From assembly GCA_021298315.1 (NCBI GenBank), contig JAJTFC010000009.1, positions 1 to 64,000 on the forward strand: DNA of 64,000 nt. Reading direction: 5' to 3'. Shown piece after piece: positions 6,791 through 16,730 of this stretch. Under the pieces are notes generated by a model. The model did no database searches. It worked only from the letters and a program-made list of their open reading frames with translations, and was not told the origin of the DNA. The DNA comes from Planctomycetaceae bacterium (lineage in GTDB: Bacteria; Planctomycetota; Planctomycetia; Pirellulales; Pirellulaceae). Position numbers and translations under genes: made by a program. Each line of letters starts with the position of its first letter. Position 1 is the first letter of the stretch.

Positions 6791-9700
6791 ATGTTTCGAG
6801 CTGTAAAGACCGACGTAAAGTTTCCCAATCAAGAAGAATCGATTCTCAAGTTCTGGAAAGACAACGACATTTACAAAAAGTCGTTGTTGCTAAGGCACGG
6901 GTCGAAGCCGTTTGTTTTCTTTGAAGGCCCACCGACGGCCAACGGCTTGCCACACCCGGGGCATTGCCTCACGCGCGCCATCAAAGATCTTTTTCCACGC
7001 TACCGCACCATGCGAGGCTACTTGTGCAATCGCAAGGCGGGCTGGGATACTCACGGTTTGCCAGTCGAGGTTGAAGTCTGCAAGGAACTCGGCATCCATT
7101 CGAAAGAAGAGATCGAGGCCTTTGGAGTCGAACCGTTCATCGCTAAATGCCAACAAAGCGTATGGCGTTACATGCGAGAATGGGAAAGAGTCACCGAGCG
7201 ACTCGGGTTTTGGATCGATCTTTCCGAAGCCTATGTCACTTACCATCAGAGCTTCGTTGAAAGCGTCTGGTGGTCGCTCAAGAACCTCTTTGATCGAGGC
7301 TTGCTCTACCGAGGACATAAGATCGTTTGGTGGTGGGCCCAAGGGGGTACGGCACTAAGCAGCGGCGAGGTGGGACAAGGTTACCGCGAAGTGGCCGATC
7401 CGAGCGTCTATGTTCGCTTTCCACTGGTCGATGAGCCCAATACTTCGCTGGTCGTTTGGACCACGACTCCTTGGACGCTGCCGTCGAACCAGTTTGCTGC
7501 GGTTCACGAGGGGATCAAGTACGCTTACTGCAGAGATCCTGAATCCAAGGATACCCTCATCGTTGCGGCCGATCTGGTTCAAACGCTCGGGGAAAAGATC
7601 AAGCGGGAGCTTACGGTCTTAAAGACTGTCTCCGGTAGCGAGTTGGTCGGGCGTCGCTATGTTCCTCCCTTCGATTACTACTATTCCAAAATGGGGATGC
7701 AACTTGGTAGCTTGCTCGCAGGCGGCGAGCAACATACCCAGTGGCGCGTGGTGCACGCAGACTTTGTGACGATCGATTCAGGTACGGGTATTGTCCACCT
7801 TGCCCCTGCCTTTGGCGAAGTCGACTATGAGGTGCTCATGGCTCAAAAGGCTATCTTTGCCCAAGGCCAAGGCCCAGGACTGATTTGCGCTGTCGGCCCC
7901 GATGGGAAATTCACTTCCGATGCCCCTGATTATCAAGGCGTTTGGGTCAAAGATGCGGATCGACCCATCAGCCGATCGCTTCGGGAACGGGGACTCTTGT
8001 GGCATCAAGAGCAGTACGTTCACGATTATCCGTTTTGCTGGCGTGCGAGCGAAGATCCACTGATTCAATACCCGCGTGAAAGCTGGTTTATTCGAACGAC
8101 CGCCTTTCGCGACGCGATGCTCGAAAACAATTCCAAGATCGGTTGGTTGCCCGAGCACATCGGGCCGGGACGATTCGGCAACTTCCTCGAATCGAATGTC
8201 GATTGGGCTTTGTCTCGCGAACGCTATTGGGGAACACCTCTGCCGGTTTGGGTTTGCCAAGCGACCGGCAAGATGGAGTCGATCGGTTCCTATGAAGAGT
8301 TGTTGGCCAAGCCAGGGGTTCAGGGGACGGAAGTCTGGTTGCGTGCCAAGGAGGCCAATCCTGAATTGGCCGAAGACCTGAAAGTTCACAAGCCCTACAT
8401 CGACGCGGTGACTTACCAGTCCCCTTTTGCATCTGGGGCTAGGATGCAAAGAGTCTCTGAGGTTATCGACTGCTGGTACGACAGCGGTGCGATGCCGTTT
8501 GCGCAATGGGGCTATCCACATACAGGCAAAGAGCAATTCGAGTCCCAGTTCCCTGCGGACTTTATCAGCGAAGCGATCGACCAGACCCGAGGTTGGTTCT
8601 ACTCCCAACTGGCGATCAGCACGATGCTCTTTGGCAAGCAACCGGAGTATCCACATCCCTTTAAGAACTGCATTGTGCTAGGGTTGATGCTGGCCGAATG
8701 GTACGAGAGCAAGGATGGCAAGCAGCGATTTTTAACTGAAGAGGACGCTCGGGGTGCTCTGGGTGGGGACTTTGTTCAGAAGACCGGCAAGATGAGCAAG
8801 CAACTGAGGAACTACCGAAGTCCTCAGGAAATTTTCGATCGCTATGGGGCCGACGCGCTGCGTTGGTATCTGTTTGCAAACCAAGCACCTTGGAACTCGA
8901 TCCTCTACTCCGAGAGGGCGATTCGCGACAGCATTCCTGAGTTCATGCTGCGGCTATGGAACGTCTTTAGTTTCTTCACGATCTACGCAGAGATCGACGG
9001 TTTCGCGGGGCCTTCGGAGATCCAAGGCGGCTTGGATCAGTTGGATGCAAGCGAATTGGCCAGGGCCAAGACGTACCGTCCGGTGAGCGACCGCAGCGAA
9101 CTGGATCGCTGGATTTTAAGCGAGCTTGGAACCACATGCCGCGACGTTGTCGGCAAGATGGATCGCTACGATAGCTACGGGGCTTGCGAATCGCTTCACG
9201 CTTTTGTCGATGCGCTGAGCAATTGGTATGTGCGGCGGAATCGGGCTCGGTATTGGTCTTCGGATAAGCAGGATCAAGACAAGCTCGATGCGTACTGGAC
9301 ATTGTATGAGTGCTTGGTGGTGACTTCGAAGCTCATTGCTCCATTCACACCGTTTTTGGCTGAGGCTCTTTGGGGTCAATTGACCAGCGGTCTTGCAGGT
9401 GTTCGACAAAGTGTGCATCTGTGCGACTATCCCACAGGGGATTTTGCGGCTAGCGATGTGCTTCTCAACGAGCGCATGGGGCTTTTGCGACAGATCGCAT
9501 CGCTTGGACGCTCGGCTCGCATGGACTCGAAACTCAAAGTCAGGCAACCTCTCTCGCGAGTCGAAGTGACTTTGGCAAGCGACAGTCACATCGACTGGCT
9601 CGTCAGCCATGACGACATCGTCCGAGAAGAGCTCAATGTCAAAGAGATCCACTACACGAGCGGTTCGAGCCCTTTTGTCACTTATTCGGTACAGCCGAAT

Positions 9701-10243
9701 TTTCGCAATTTAGGACCACGGGTCGGGCCGTTGCTGCCCAAGCTCAAAGCGGCCCTTGGGGCTGCAAGCGGTGCAGAGCTCATGGATCAGATGAGTCGCA
9801 ACGGCAAGATCGTGCTTGCGATCGATGGCAAAGAACTACAACTCGATGGACAAGATATTCAGGTTCGGTTGAGCGCCAAAGAGGGGTGGGCTGCCGCCCA
9901 GGGTAAGTCCTGTGTTGTGGCCCTAAACACCGAGCTTACGCCTGAGTTGATCCGAGATGGTATCGCCAAAGATGCGATTCGCTTGATCCAGGATTTGCGC
10001 AAGCGTCGTCAGTGCAACTACACCGATCGGATCGCCATCAAGGTCTTTACCAAGAACTCTGAGTTGGCGCAGGCTCTTGAAGCCAATCGCCAACTGATCG
10101 CTTCCGAAACGCTCGCAAGCAATCTGGATGTTGTGGTTCTTTCGAGTGAATCGATCGAGGTAGGTGGCTCGCCCCAATGTGAGCTCACCGAGCTTGCCGA
10201 TGAGCAGATCGCCATCGAGCTTAAGGTGGTTGCTGGGGATTGA
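6791..10243 (+). CDS. ileS: Isoleucyl-tRNA synthetase
   Basis: This 1,150-residue class I synthetase charges tRNA-Ile with isoleucine. The ATP-binding HIGH motif appears as [12 protein letters not shown] near residue 50, and the second signature as [12 protein letters not shown], with Gln in place of the final Ser. The catalytic-domain text [16 protein letters not shown] and the CP1 editing domain ([18 protein letters not shown]) are intact. The length and the sequence around the HIGH motif fit the eukaryote-like (type 2) IleRS. Odd point: where most homologues read something like CPRCGTALSSHE, this one reads [11 protein letters not shown], so two cysteines of that segment are missing. The gene follows the acidic protein by three bases and is followed 23 bp later by a PIG-L deacetylase gene. 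Confidence 0.97.
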   Translation: MFRAVKTDVKFPNQEESILKFWKDNDIYKKSLLLRHGSKPFVFFEGPPTANGLPHPGHCLTRAIKDLFPRYRTMRGYLCNRKAGWDTHGLPVEVEVCKELGIHSKEEIEAFGVEPFIAKCQQSVWRYMREWERVTERLGFWIDLSEAYVTYHQSFVESVWWSLKNLFDRGLLYRGHKIVWWWAQGGTALSSGEVGQGYREVADPSVYVRFPLVDEPNTSLVVWTTTPWTLPSNQFAAVHEGIKYAYCRDPESKDTLIVAADLVQTLGEKIKRELTVLKTVSGSELVGRRYVPPFDYYYSKMGMQLGSLLAGGEQHTQWRVVHADFVTIDSGTGIVHLAPAFGEVDYEVLMAQKAIFAQGQGPGLICAVGPDGKFTSDAPDYQGVWVKDADRPISRSLRERGLLWHQEQYVHDYPFCWRASEDPLIQYPRESWFIRTTAFRDAMLENNSKIGWLPEHIGPGRFGNFLESNVDWALSRERYWGTPLPVWVCQATGKMESIGSYEELLAKPGVQGTEVWLRAKEANPELAEDLKVHKPYIDAVTYQSPFASGARMQRVSEVIDCWYDSGAMPFAQWGYPHTGKEQFESQFPADFISEAIDQTRGWFYSQLAISTMLFGKQPEYPHPFKNCIVLGLMLAEWYESKDGKQRFLTEEDARGALGGDFVQKTGKMSKQLRNYRSPQEIFDRYGADALRWYLFANQAPWNSILYSERAIRDSIPEFMLRLWNVFSFFTIYAEIDGFAGPSEIQGGLDQLDASELARAKTYRPVSDRSELDRWILSELGTTCRDVVGKMDRYDSYGACESLHAFVDALSNWYVRRNRARYWSSDKQDQDKLDAYWTLYECLVVTSKLIAPFTPFLAEALWGQLTSGLAGVRQSVHLCDYPTGDFAASDVLLNERMGLLRQIASLGRSARMDSKLKVRQPLSRVEVTLASDSHIDWLVSHDDIVREELNVKEIHYTSGSSPFVTYSVQPNFRNLGPRVGPLLPKLKAALGAASGAELMDQMSRNGKIVLAIDGKELQLDGQDIQVRLSAKEGWAAAQGKSCVVALNTELTPELIRDGIAKDAIRLIQDLRKRRQCNYTDRIAIKVFTKNSELAQALEANRQLIASETLASNLDVVVLSSESIEVGGSPQCELTELADEQIAIELKVVAGD

Positions 10244-10266
10244 ACAAGAAGCTCTGAGGGCCGAAA

Positions 10267-11082
10267 ATGCCGAGTGTATTAGCGCTATTTGCCCATCCGG
10301 ACGATATTGAGTTTGTGGCTGCCGGCACTTTAGCGCTGCTTGGCAAACAAGGGTGGGATATCCACCTGATGAACTTGGCCAACGGTTGTTGTGGTTCGAC
10401 AACCACTTCCCGAGAGGAGACGGCCAGGATTCGATTGGAAGAGGCCAAGCAAGCTGCATCCCATTTGCAGGCAACCCACTACCATCCCATCTTTAATGAT
10501 TTGGAGATCGAATATACGCAAGATGCGATCAAGCATTTGCTTGGGATCATTCGCAAGGCAAAGCCTACGATTCTTTTAACCCATGCCCCCGTGGATTACA
10601 TGGAGGATCACATGCAGACGTGCCGCTTGGCTGTGACGGCTGCCTTTGCCAAGGGTGTGCCCAACTATCCAGAGCCACGCGATCGGCGGTATGTCGAGGC
10701 ATACTATGGTGACATCGCCATCTATCATGCACAGCCGCATGGGAACCGAACGCCTCTGGGGCAGTCGGTTCGACCACACTTGAGCGTTTTCGTCGATGAA
10801 GTGATGGAAACCAAGAGGGCCATGTTGGCCGAGCATCGCTCCCAGCAGCAGTGGCTCAAAGAAAGCCAGGGGATGAACTCTTACATCCAGACAATGCTCG
10901 ATCTTGGAAGCGAAGTGGCCGATTTGTTCCGCTTGTCGTTAGACAAGGATCCACCGGGCAAATTCGCCGAGGGGTGGACAAGGCACTTGCACCTGGGCTT
11001 TAGTGCAGAGCCCTTTGATCCGCTCAAAGATGCCCTAGGTGATTTGGTCGTCGGAATCGAACGCGAACTTACCGTCCGGTAA
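10267..11082 (+). CDS. PIG-L/LmbE family zinc deacetylase
   Basis: The N-terminal ALFAHPDDIEFVAAGTL carries the AHPDD zinc-site motif of the LmbE/PIG-L family. These enzymes remove acetyl groups from N-acetylglucosaminyl compounds. A later TILLTHAPVDYMEDHMQTCRL segment supplies the further conserved Asp/His residues. The 271-residue length is normal for the family. Members act in bacillithiol or mycothiol synthesis, antibiotic maturation or sugar turnover, and the substrate here cannot be told. It lies 23 bp after ileS on the same strand, so it may be co-transcribed. It converges with the DUF4912 gene. Confidence 0.88.
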   Translation: MPSVLALFAHPDDIEFVAAGTLALLGKQGWDIHLMNLANGCCGSTTTSREETARIRLEEAKQAASHLQATHYHPIFNDLEIEYTQDAIKHLLGIIRKAKPTILLTHAPVDYMEDHMQTCRLAVTAAFAKGVPNYPEPRDRRYVEAYYGDIAIYHAQPHGNRTPLGQSVRPHLSVFVDEVMETKRAMLAEHRSQQQWLKESQGMNSYIQTMLDLGSEVADLFRLSLDKDPPGKFAEGWTRHLHLGFSAEPFDPLKDALGDLVVGIERELTVR

Positions 11083-11133
11083 GTGGTTTGGTATTTGCGT
11101 TAATGCAAGCGGTTCTTGGTCGTTAGGTGATCT

Positions 11134-12552
11134 TTAGAGATCTTCTGCATCTATTGAAAGCGGTTCCATCACTTTGGTGTTTCGCTCGACGGCGATCACC
11201 ACAGTGCGTTCGTCGACACCGTCTCGGCTTCGGGCCGTTGACGGTAGGACTTGTCGTCGATCTGGGAAAGGTAGTCTTGCTGCAAAGGTTCCATCGGCTT
11301 GCACTTTGACCGGTTCGGTTCCGATTGAGATATGCGCATCGGGATGCGTCGAGCCGAAGATCAGCAGTTCGGCTTCGACATCGAAGTGGAATTGTCGAGG
11401 TTTCCTCAGTCCACCTTCGGCACCGCTGCCGAATTGAGATAGTACATCGAGTTCCATGGTTCGTTTGAGCCGATCTTCGAAGACTTCTGCAAGGGCTCCT
11501 TTGTTGGTTTCATCTCCGTATCCGCCGCTTTGAGCGAAGATCTTTTCGGCGTCTTTGGCGATATCGGCCCAATGGTCGTCGAATGAATCTTTGCTACCTG
11601 GAACCGGTGTCGAGACGGTGTTGCTGCGAACCAGTTCGTAGAATCGACCGGTGCTGGTCATGTATCCCATGATCAGTTGGAATCTTGATGGTGGGTTATC
11701 CACATCGATGTACCAATTGCGAACACCTCCATGGATTTCGATCTGACGGTAGACCGTCTCGGCGCTGTCGGTGGTGCCTACTTCGTCGAATTTCAAGAGT
11801 CTTAGAACCGGTTTGACCGAGTGCCACTGATCGACCAATGCGGCTTTGGCTCGATCGACCGTAGCGCGGGAGATATCCCAGTGGGCATGGAGCCAATACG
11901 GGTCTCGAACCATCAGGATGACACGATCCTGGCCCTTAACAGCCGCTGGTATGGGTTCGTGATGAGTGAGTTTTCTTTTGGGGGCCTCTTGTGCAAGATC
12001 CTTTCGTAGTTCTTTTTCGGCGTGAGCCGAGCGGATCTTTTCGACGATTTTCGGGTCCGTGTTGGTCTTAGGTGGGATCGGTAGCGGGATCTTTTTGGGG
12101 ATGATAATATCGTCGGGCTGAATTCTCACCGTAGTGCGTGCCGGTGCGACGCTCGTCTCGATCGGTTTTGGAGCGGAGGCTTTGATCGTTGGTTTGAGGA
12201 CTACGGGCTTCTTCGGCTCGATTTTTTTCTTACTGGCTTCGACTTTTTTGGTTGCGGGGGTGCTCTTGGGTTTAGCCAAGTTCTTAGGAGCTGGGGCCTT
12301 GGCTACCGCTGGCTTTTTCGGACTGGCCTTGGAGCTTGGGGGTTTCTTGGCCGGAGTCTTCTTGGACGGGGTCTTTGAGGCTACCTTCTTTGCCACGGCT
12401 TTTTTAGGCTCCGTTTTTTTAGGCTCTGCTTTTTTGGGCGAGGTGACGGGCTTTTTTGCTTTTTTTGCAGGGGTAGCGACGGTCTTACCGGTGGTCTTCG
12501 AAGAAGTGGTCTTCGGAGAAGGTTTTGCCGAAGTCTTTGACGCAGTGGGCAC
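11134..12552 (-). CDS. DUF4912 protein with histone-H1-like Lys/Pro/Ala tail
   Basis: The first roughly 130 of 472 residues are a low-complexity basic region of KTPAKK, PKKAEPKK and KKPVVLKP-type repeats, similar to bacterial histone-H1-like proteins. The remainder contains a DUF4912-type domain, from about residue 195 (AAVKGQDRVILMVRDPYWLHAHWDIS) through WYIDVDNPPSRFQLIMGYM. After that comes a second conserved part ending in RTVVIAVERNTKVMEPLS. DUF4912 proteins are found in several phyla, and their role is not established. The basic tail suggests DNA or RNA binding, which is inference. It converges with the PIG-L gene and is divergent from the ATP synthase operon, with about 210 bp between them that would hold both promoters. 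Confidence 0.85.
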   Translation of the reverse strand: MPTASKTSAKPSPKTTSSKTTGKTVATPAKKAKKPVTSPKKAEPKKTEPKKAVAKKVASKTPSKKTPAKKPPSSKASPKKPAVAKAPAPKNLAKPKSTPATKKVEASKKKIEPKKPVVLKPTIKASAPKPIETSVAPARTTVRIQPDDIIIPKKIPLPIPPKTNTDPKIVEKIRSAHAEKELRKDLAQEAPKRKLTHHEPIPAAVKGQDRVILMVRDPYWLHAHWDISRATVDRAKAALVDQWHSVKPVLRLLKFDEVGTTDSAETVYRQIEIHGGVRNWYIDVDNPPSRFQLIMGYMTSTGRFYELVRSNTVSTPVPGSKDSFDDHWADIAKDAEKIFAQSGGYGDETNKGALAEVFEDRLKRTMELDVLSQFGSGAEGGLRKPRQFHFDVEAELLIFGSTHPDAHISIGTEPVKVQADGTFAARLPFPDRRQVLPSTARSRDGVDERTVVIAVERNTKVMEPLSIDAEDL

Positions 12553-12761
12553 AGTACAAGCTCCAAGAATCGATAGCGGCTAGGGCGAGGATGGTGACAG
12601 TATGTTTACGAAGAAAGAAATATTCCAGAATTTCCTGTGGTTTTTGCCCCCCTTTCGTGCGAAAAAGTACCTCTTTGAGCCCTTATGGAGAGACTATGGG
12701 GCCTGTTTCCGCTATCCAAACCGCATATTCGATTCAATCCTTATCATCCAACCGATCAAGA

Positions 12762-13082
12762 ATGGCGACTTCCAACGATCAAAACCCAGGCCCGCGGCCA
12801 TCGAACATGCTCGGACAACTCGCTCTGTCCGTGAGTACCTCGCTAGTTCAAATCGCAATTGCTACGCTGGTCGGGTATTGGCTCGATAGCCAAATGGGTT
12901 GGATGTTGTGGACACCCATCGGGGTTTGCTTGGGTATGGCCCTAGGAATGAAAACGCTTTTGTCATTCGTTCGAAAAGCGACTCCTCAAATCGCCAAGCC
13001 CGAGTTTGGCCATTCGAAGGAATCTCTGGATCCGGGGCGAGTTTCGCCAGATCCAAAAGCCGTCAGTAATCGGGAAGATTAG
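12762..13082 (+). CDS. atpZ: AtpZ-like ATP synthase accessory membrane protein
   Basis: This small protein, 106 residues from the ATG at 12762, has two hydrophobic segments (LALSVSTSLVQIAIATLVGYWLD and MLWTPIGVCLGMALGMKTLLSFV). That matches the AtpZ/AtpI-type gene-1 proteins at the head of atp operons. These are thought to help c-ring assembly or magnesium entry. An alternative upstream ATG at 12696 has GGAG five bases before it, so the true N-terminus could be 22 residues longer. The C-terminal tail is polar. It is the first gene of the ATP synthase operon; the next ORF starts within a few bases. Confidence 0.72.
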   Translation: MATSNDQNPGPRPSNMLGQLALSVSTSLVQIAIATLVGYWLDSQMGWMLWTPIGVCLGMALGMKTLLSFVRKATPQIAKPEFGHSKESLDPGRVSPDPKAVSNRED

Positions 13083-13094
13083 GTGTTGTGTATC

Positions 13095-13523
13095 GTGAGC
13101 AAAGTGACTGACGTCAACGAACCGGGGGGGCCCAAAGCCAGGCATCCGGCCCATGCCCTTCGATTGATCGGAAGCACCCTAGCCTTAGGGGGAGTTTTGT
13201 CGGTGCTTGGCTTTTGGTATCCCATTGGCCCGTCGCGATTGGCAACGTACCAGCAAATTGCCATTTGGTACTGCGCTGCAGTTACCCTTGCGACTTTGTT
13301 TTGGACCACAGGTGGCTTAGCCGCCCGTTTTCCGGTCTTTGCGACTTTGATGAATGTATCGTGGCGGATCTTCACGATCGCCGGCTTTGCCCTTGTGGTG
13401 TCTGCGACAAAATGGCCCCAAGGCAATTCTCTTTGCCTGTACTTGGTGGGCTATTATTTCCCCTTTGTTGTATTAGAATCCTGCCTGTCGATTTTCCACC
13501 TCCAAACGGGACGAAAAGCCTAA
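13095..13523 (+). CDS. AtpI-like four-helix membrane protein
   Basis: The ORF begins right after the atpZ stop. I take the GTG at 13095 (MSKVTDVNEPG), while the track starts at a GTG at 13083. Of 142 residues, most form four hydrophobic segments (LIGSTLALGGVLSVLGFWYPIG, IAIWYCAAVTLATLFWTTGGLAA, FTIAGFALVVSATKW and LYLVGYYFPFVVLESCLSIF). Position between atpZ and atpB matches the usual place of AtpI-type or c-ring assembly proteins. Sequence resemblance to AtpI is only general, so the name rests mostly on context. It ends seven bases before atpB. Confidence 0.65.
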   Translation: MSKVTDVNEPGGPKARHPAHALRLIGSTLALGGVLSVLGFWYPIGPSRLATYQQIAIWYCAAVTLATLFWTTGGLAARFPVFATLMNVSWRIFTIAGFALVVSATKWPQGNSLCLYLVGYYFPFVVLESCLSIFHLQTGRKA

Positions 13524-13529
13524 TATCCC

Positions 13530-14858
13530 ATGTCGAATCTTCTGCTTCACATCAAAGACGCTTATTACTTTGAAGTGCCGAAGGTACTTTGGAAGAGCAA
13601 TCGCCAGTCGGCTGGGGATTTCCCGGATTGGATCGTCAGGAACGACCACGATTTCCAGGGTGTCGAGGCGACATCGGTCATCAATTCTCTACGGGAGATC
13701 GGCGTTGATGTATCCGATGGACTGAAGTCGCAGTGGGAAGCTTGGCAGCAAAAACCCAATAACTTTGGTCGACCGCTGGATGTTTTCCTTGAGATGGAAG
13801 CAGACGCGATAGCCAACAGGGCGGCCAAGTGGGCCAAGAAAAACGCTCCTGGGTCTAACAATCCGCTCAAAGCTTACCTGGCCTCTCAGCAAGCTGACGA
13901 GCCCTTGGGCTGGTTTGCCGAATTGCGTCAGGATTCAAAGTTCCGCGATTCGTGGGAGTCGATCAAGAAAGAACACAATTCAGCTCAGTACGTCAGTCAG
14001 TACGTCAGTGGTGAGGGATCCAAGTGGAGCTCTTCCAAGATTCAAGAATACAACGATGCTCTCTCGGGCAAGATTCTCATTCCTCAGCCATTCGGTGGGA
14101 AGCTTCGCAACGCCTACGAGCCCGAGTCGGGGTTCTGTTTGTCGAAGTATATGGTCATCGAGCTTGCTGTTGCGATGCTTTTGATCGGGATTTTCGCTTG
14201 GTTAGGTAAGAGGATCCAAGGTGGTGCGGTTCCCAAGGGGAGAGCTTGGAATTTCCTTGAGGGTTTGATTGAGTATGTTCGCAAGCAGGTCTTCGAGCCG
14301 GCTATGGGGCTTGAAGATTCTCGAAGGTTCATGCCTCTTTTGGCAACTCTGTTTGTTTTTATCTTTGGTTTGAATCTGGCGGGTATGGTTCCATTTCTGG
14401 GATCCCCGACTGCTTCTTTGGCCTGCACAGCAGCATTGGCGTTGGTTGTCTTTGCCGTGGGTTTGATCTTCGGCGTACGGGCTATGGGTCCAATGGGTTA
14501 CCTAAAGAACTTGGTTCCCGAGATGGGGCTTCCTCCTGTCTTGGCGATATGTATTGTTCCAATCCTTTGGGTTATTGAGTTTGTTTCGTTGTTCATGAAG
14601 CATGGTATTTTGGCATTGCGTTTATTGGCTAATGTTGTGGCCGGTCACGCGGTGTTGCTTGGTTTGATGGGGTTGGCGGTGGGTGCATCGGCTCTTTACA
14701 TGGGTTCGAACCTGGCTGTTTGGACTCCGTTGGGGTTGGTCACCGCACTTAGTATGATTGCGATGAGTTTGCTTGAGTTGTTCATCGCTTTCTTGCAAGC
14801 TGCGATGTTCACCTTCCTTGCAGGTTTGTTTATCTCGTCTTCCATTCACCATCACTAG
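13530..14858 (+). CDS. atpB: F1Fo ATP synthase subunit a
   Basis: The C-terminal 230 residues are a typical subunit a, the Fo proton channel. They include FIFGLNLAGMVPFLGSP and the essential arginine helix LALRLLANVVAGH, and end in LLELFIAFLQAAMFTFLAGLF. The protein is 442 residues, against roughly 240-290 in most bacteria. The extra length is a polar N-terminal region of about 190 residues before the first membrane helix (MVIELAVAMLLIGIFAWLG). This region looks soluble (e.g. SDGLKSQWEAWQQKP) and has no family I recognise. It lies in the atp operon between the AtpI-like gene and atpE. Confidence 0.95.
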   Translation: MSNLLLHIKDAYYFEVPKVLWKSNRQSAGDFPDWIVRNDHDFQGVEATSVINSLREIGVDVSDGLKSQWEAWQQKPNNFGRPLDVFLEMEADAIANRAAKWAKKNAPGSNNPLKAYLASQQADEPLGWFAELRQDSKFRDSWESIKKEHNSAQYVSQYVSGEGSKWSSSKIQEYNDALSGKILIPQPFGGKLRNAYEPESGFCLSKYMVIELAVAMLLIGIFAWLGKRIQGGAVPKGRAWNFLEGLIEYVRKQVFEPAMGLEDSRRFMPLLATLFVFIFGLNLAGMVPFLGSPTASLACTAALALVVFAVGLIFGVRAMGPMGYLKNLVPEMGLPPVLAICIVPILWVIEFVSLFMKHGILALRLLANVVAGHAVLLGLMGLAVGASALYMGSNLAVWTPLGLVTALSMIAMSLLELFIAFLQAAMFTFLAGLFISSSIHHH

Positions 14859-14871
14859 TTTGTTTTGTTAG

Positions 14872-15213
<342 letters not shown>

Positions 15214-15284
15214 TGTATCGCCCTCCAGGCTTCGCTCTGGAGTCGATGATCGAGTTTCGTTTTCGGTTGGTTTTTTGAGGTACC

Positions 15285-15923
15285 ATGATGTTCCTTCGGA
15301 TGCGTTCAAAACTGCACGTTTGGCTCTTGTCGCTTTGCTTTTGCTTGGTCGTAGGTGTTGGTGCCTTGCAAGCAAGCGAGGGTGAGCACCATGATCCGAC
15401 GCACGCAAACGCATCGGCTCAGATGTCTAATCCGTTGGAGCTCCGAACCGACTTTGGGATTTTCTCATTGCTGGTGTTCTTGGGGTTGCTCGCGGTGCTC
15501 TATGCGGTTGCCTGGAAGCCTCTGATGAAGGGGCTCGATCTTCGAGAGAAGCTCATCTCCGGTCAGGTCGAAGAGGCGAAAGTTGCTTCGGAGTTGGCGG
15601 CGACAAAGCTCAAGGAGTATGAGGCAAAGCTTGCCGACGCGGCCATACAGGCTCAAGCCATGGTTGTTCAGGCCAAGCGGGATGCTGAGTCGGTTGCTGA
15701 GAGGATCAAGTCCGACGCGGAGGCCAATGCTCAGAGGATGCTCGATCGAGCTCATTCGGAAATCGAATCGGCCAAGCAAGCAGCCATGAGCGAGTTGTCA
15801 CAAAAGAGTACTGATATTGCCTTTAGTCTTGCACGAAAAGTCATCGGTCGCGAGCTGAAGTCTTCTGATCACGAGCAACTCGTGCGAGAAGCGCTCTCCC
15901 GGCTACCTTCGAGCACCAACTAA
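15285..15923 (+). CDS. atpF: F1Fo ATP synthase subunit b
   Basis: This 212-residue peripheral-stalk subunit links Fo to F1. It has an N-terminal signal-like hydrophobic leader (HVWLLSLCFCLVVGVGALQAS) and then the membrane helix GIFSLLVFLGLLAVLYAVAWKPL. A long charged helix follows (LREKLISGQVEEAKVASELAATKLKEYEAKL to the end), rich in Ala, Glu and Lys with heptads, as expected for the stalk dimer. The leader makes it longer than the usual 155-170 residues. Only one b-type gene is present, so a homodimer is implied. Confidence 0.93.
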   Translation: MMFLRMRSKLHVWLLSLCFCLVVGVGALQASEGEHHDPTHANASAQMSNPLELRTDFGIFSLLVFLGLLAVLYAVAWKPLMKGLDLREKLISGQVEEAKVASELAATKLKEYEAKLADAAIQAQAMVVQAKRDAESVAERIKSDAEANAQRMLDRAHSEIESAKQAAMSELSQKSTDIAFSLARKVIGRELKSSDHEQLVREALSRLPSSTN

Positions 15924-15979
15924 GTAAGTAGTGTCAAAAGCCAATTGCCAAGTTTTCAGCCAACTGAAGAATAATCAAC

Positions 15980-16606
15980 ATGTCTGAGCAGGTTTCTAAA
16001 ATACCTACAGTCTTCGATAGCGATGAGCAGCAGATCGGCGAGATCTATGCCACCGCTTTGCTGGGGGCTGTCGCGAAGGACAAGATTGATCAGGTCGTCG
16101 AGGAGTTCGAATCGTTTGTTGTTGGTGTTCTGGATAAGTATCCAGCCCTCGATGCTGCGATCGCAAATCCAAAGCTCTCGGTCGAAAGCAAAAATGAAAT
16201 GCTCGACCGAATCTTCAAGGGCAAGATGGACAACACGCTGCTGACGTTTCTGAAGGTCTTGGGGCGAAGGCAGCGACTCGGTTCGCTCCGTTCTATCCAA
16301 AAGGCGGCTTCACAACTCGCTGACGATATGGCTGGTAGGGTTCGAGCAGTCGTCACTGTTTCGGATCGATTGTCCGCAGATGCGGAGCGATCACTGACGG
16401 AGAAGCTTGGTGCGATTTTGAAAAAAGAGGTTCGTATAGCTGTAAGTGTCGATCCGAACATCCTCGGAGGGTTGGTTGTTCGTATTGGAGATACAGTGTT
16501 CGACGCCAGCCTCGACGGCCAGTTAAGATCGTTGCACAAGTCTGTAAGTCAGCGGGCAGAACACGCAGTGCGTTCAATCCCAAGTTCCACAGGTGCGACG
16601 ACCTAA
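15980..16606 (+). CDS. atpH: F1Fo ATP synthase subunit delta
   Basis: This 208-residue protein caps the F1 head and joins it to the b stalk. The N-terminal helical bundle (IGEIYATALLGAVAKDKIDQVVEEFESF) and the C-terminal signature VDPNILGGLVVRIGDTVFDASLDGQLRSL are those of the delta/OSCP family. Length and position between atpF and atpA are standard. A 124-bp gap separates it from atpA, which may hold a processing site or an internal promoter, though no clear one is visible. Confidence 0.94.
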   Translation: MSEQVSKIPTVFDSDEQQIGEIYATALLGAVAKDKIDQVVEEFESFVVGVLDKYPALDAAIANPKLSVESKNEMLDRIFKGKMDNTLLTFLKVLGRRQRLGSLRSIQKAASQLADDMAGRVRAVVTVSDRLSADAERSLTEKLGAILKKEVRIAVSVDPNILGGLVVRIGDTVFDASLDGQLRSLHKSVSQRAEHAVRSIPSSTGATT

Positions 16607-16730
16607 ATTTGTAGGGGTACTGGTTGGTCCTGTTTTGTTTGAAATTAAGTCGGATTCATCGTTTTGATTCAAGGGTACATTCCGGGGTTCGTCCAAAGTT
16701 CGAGCGTTCCGGGTTTTTGAGGTTGAAGAA

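Noticed and set aside
9116-9652. Long ORFs antisense to ileS (also 7778-8656 minus and similar)
   Set aside because: They lie opposite a strongly conserved synthetase gene and have no recognisable motif, so they are shadows of codon use.
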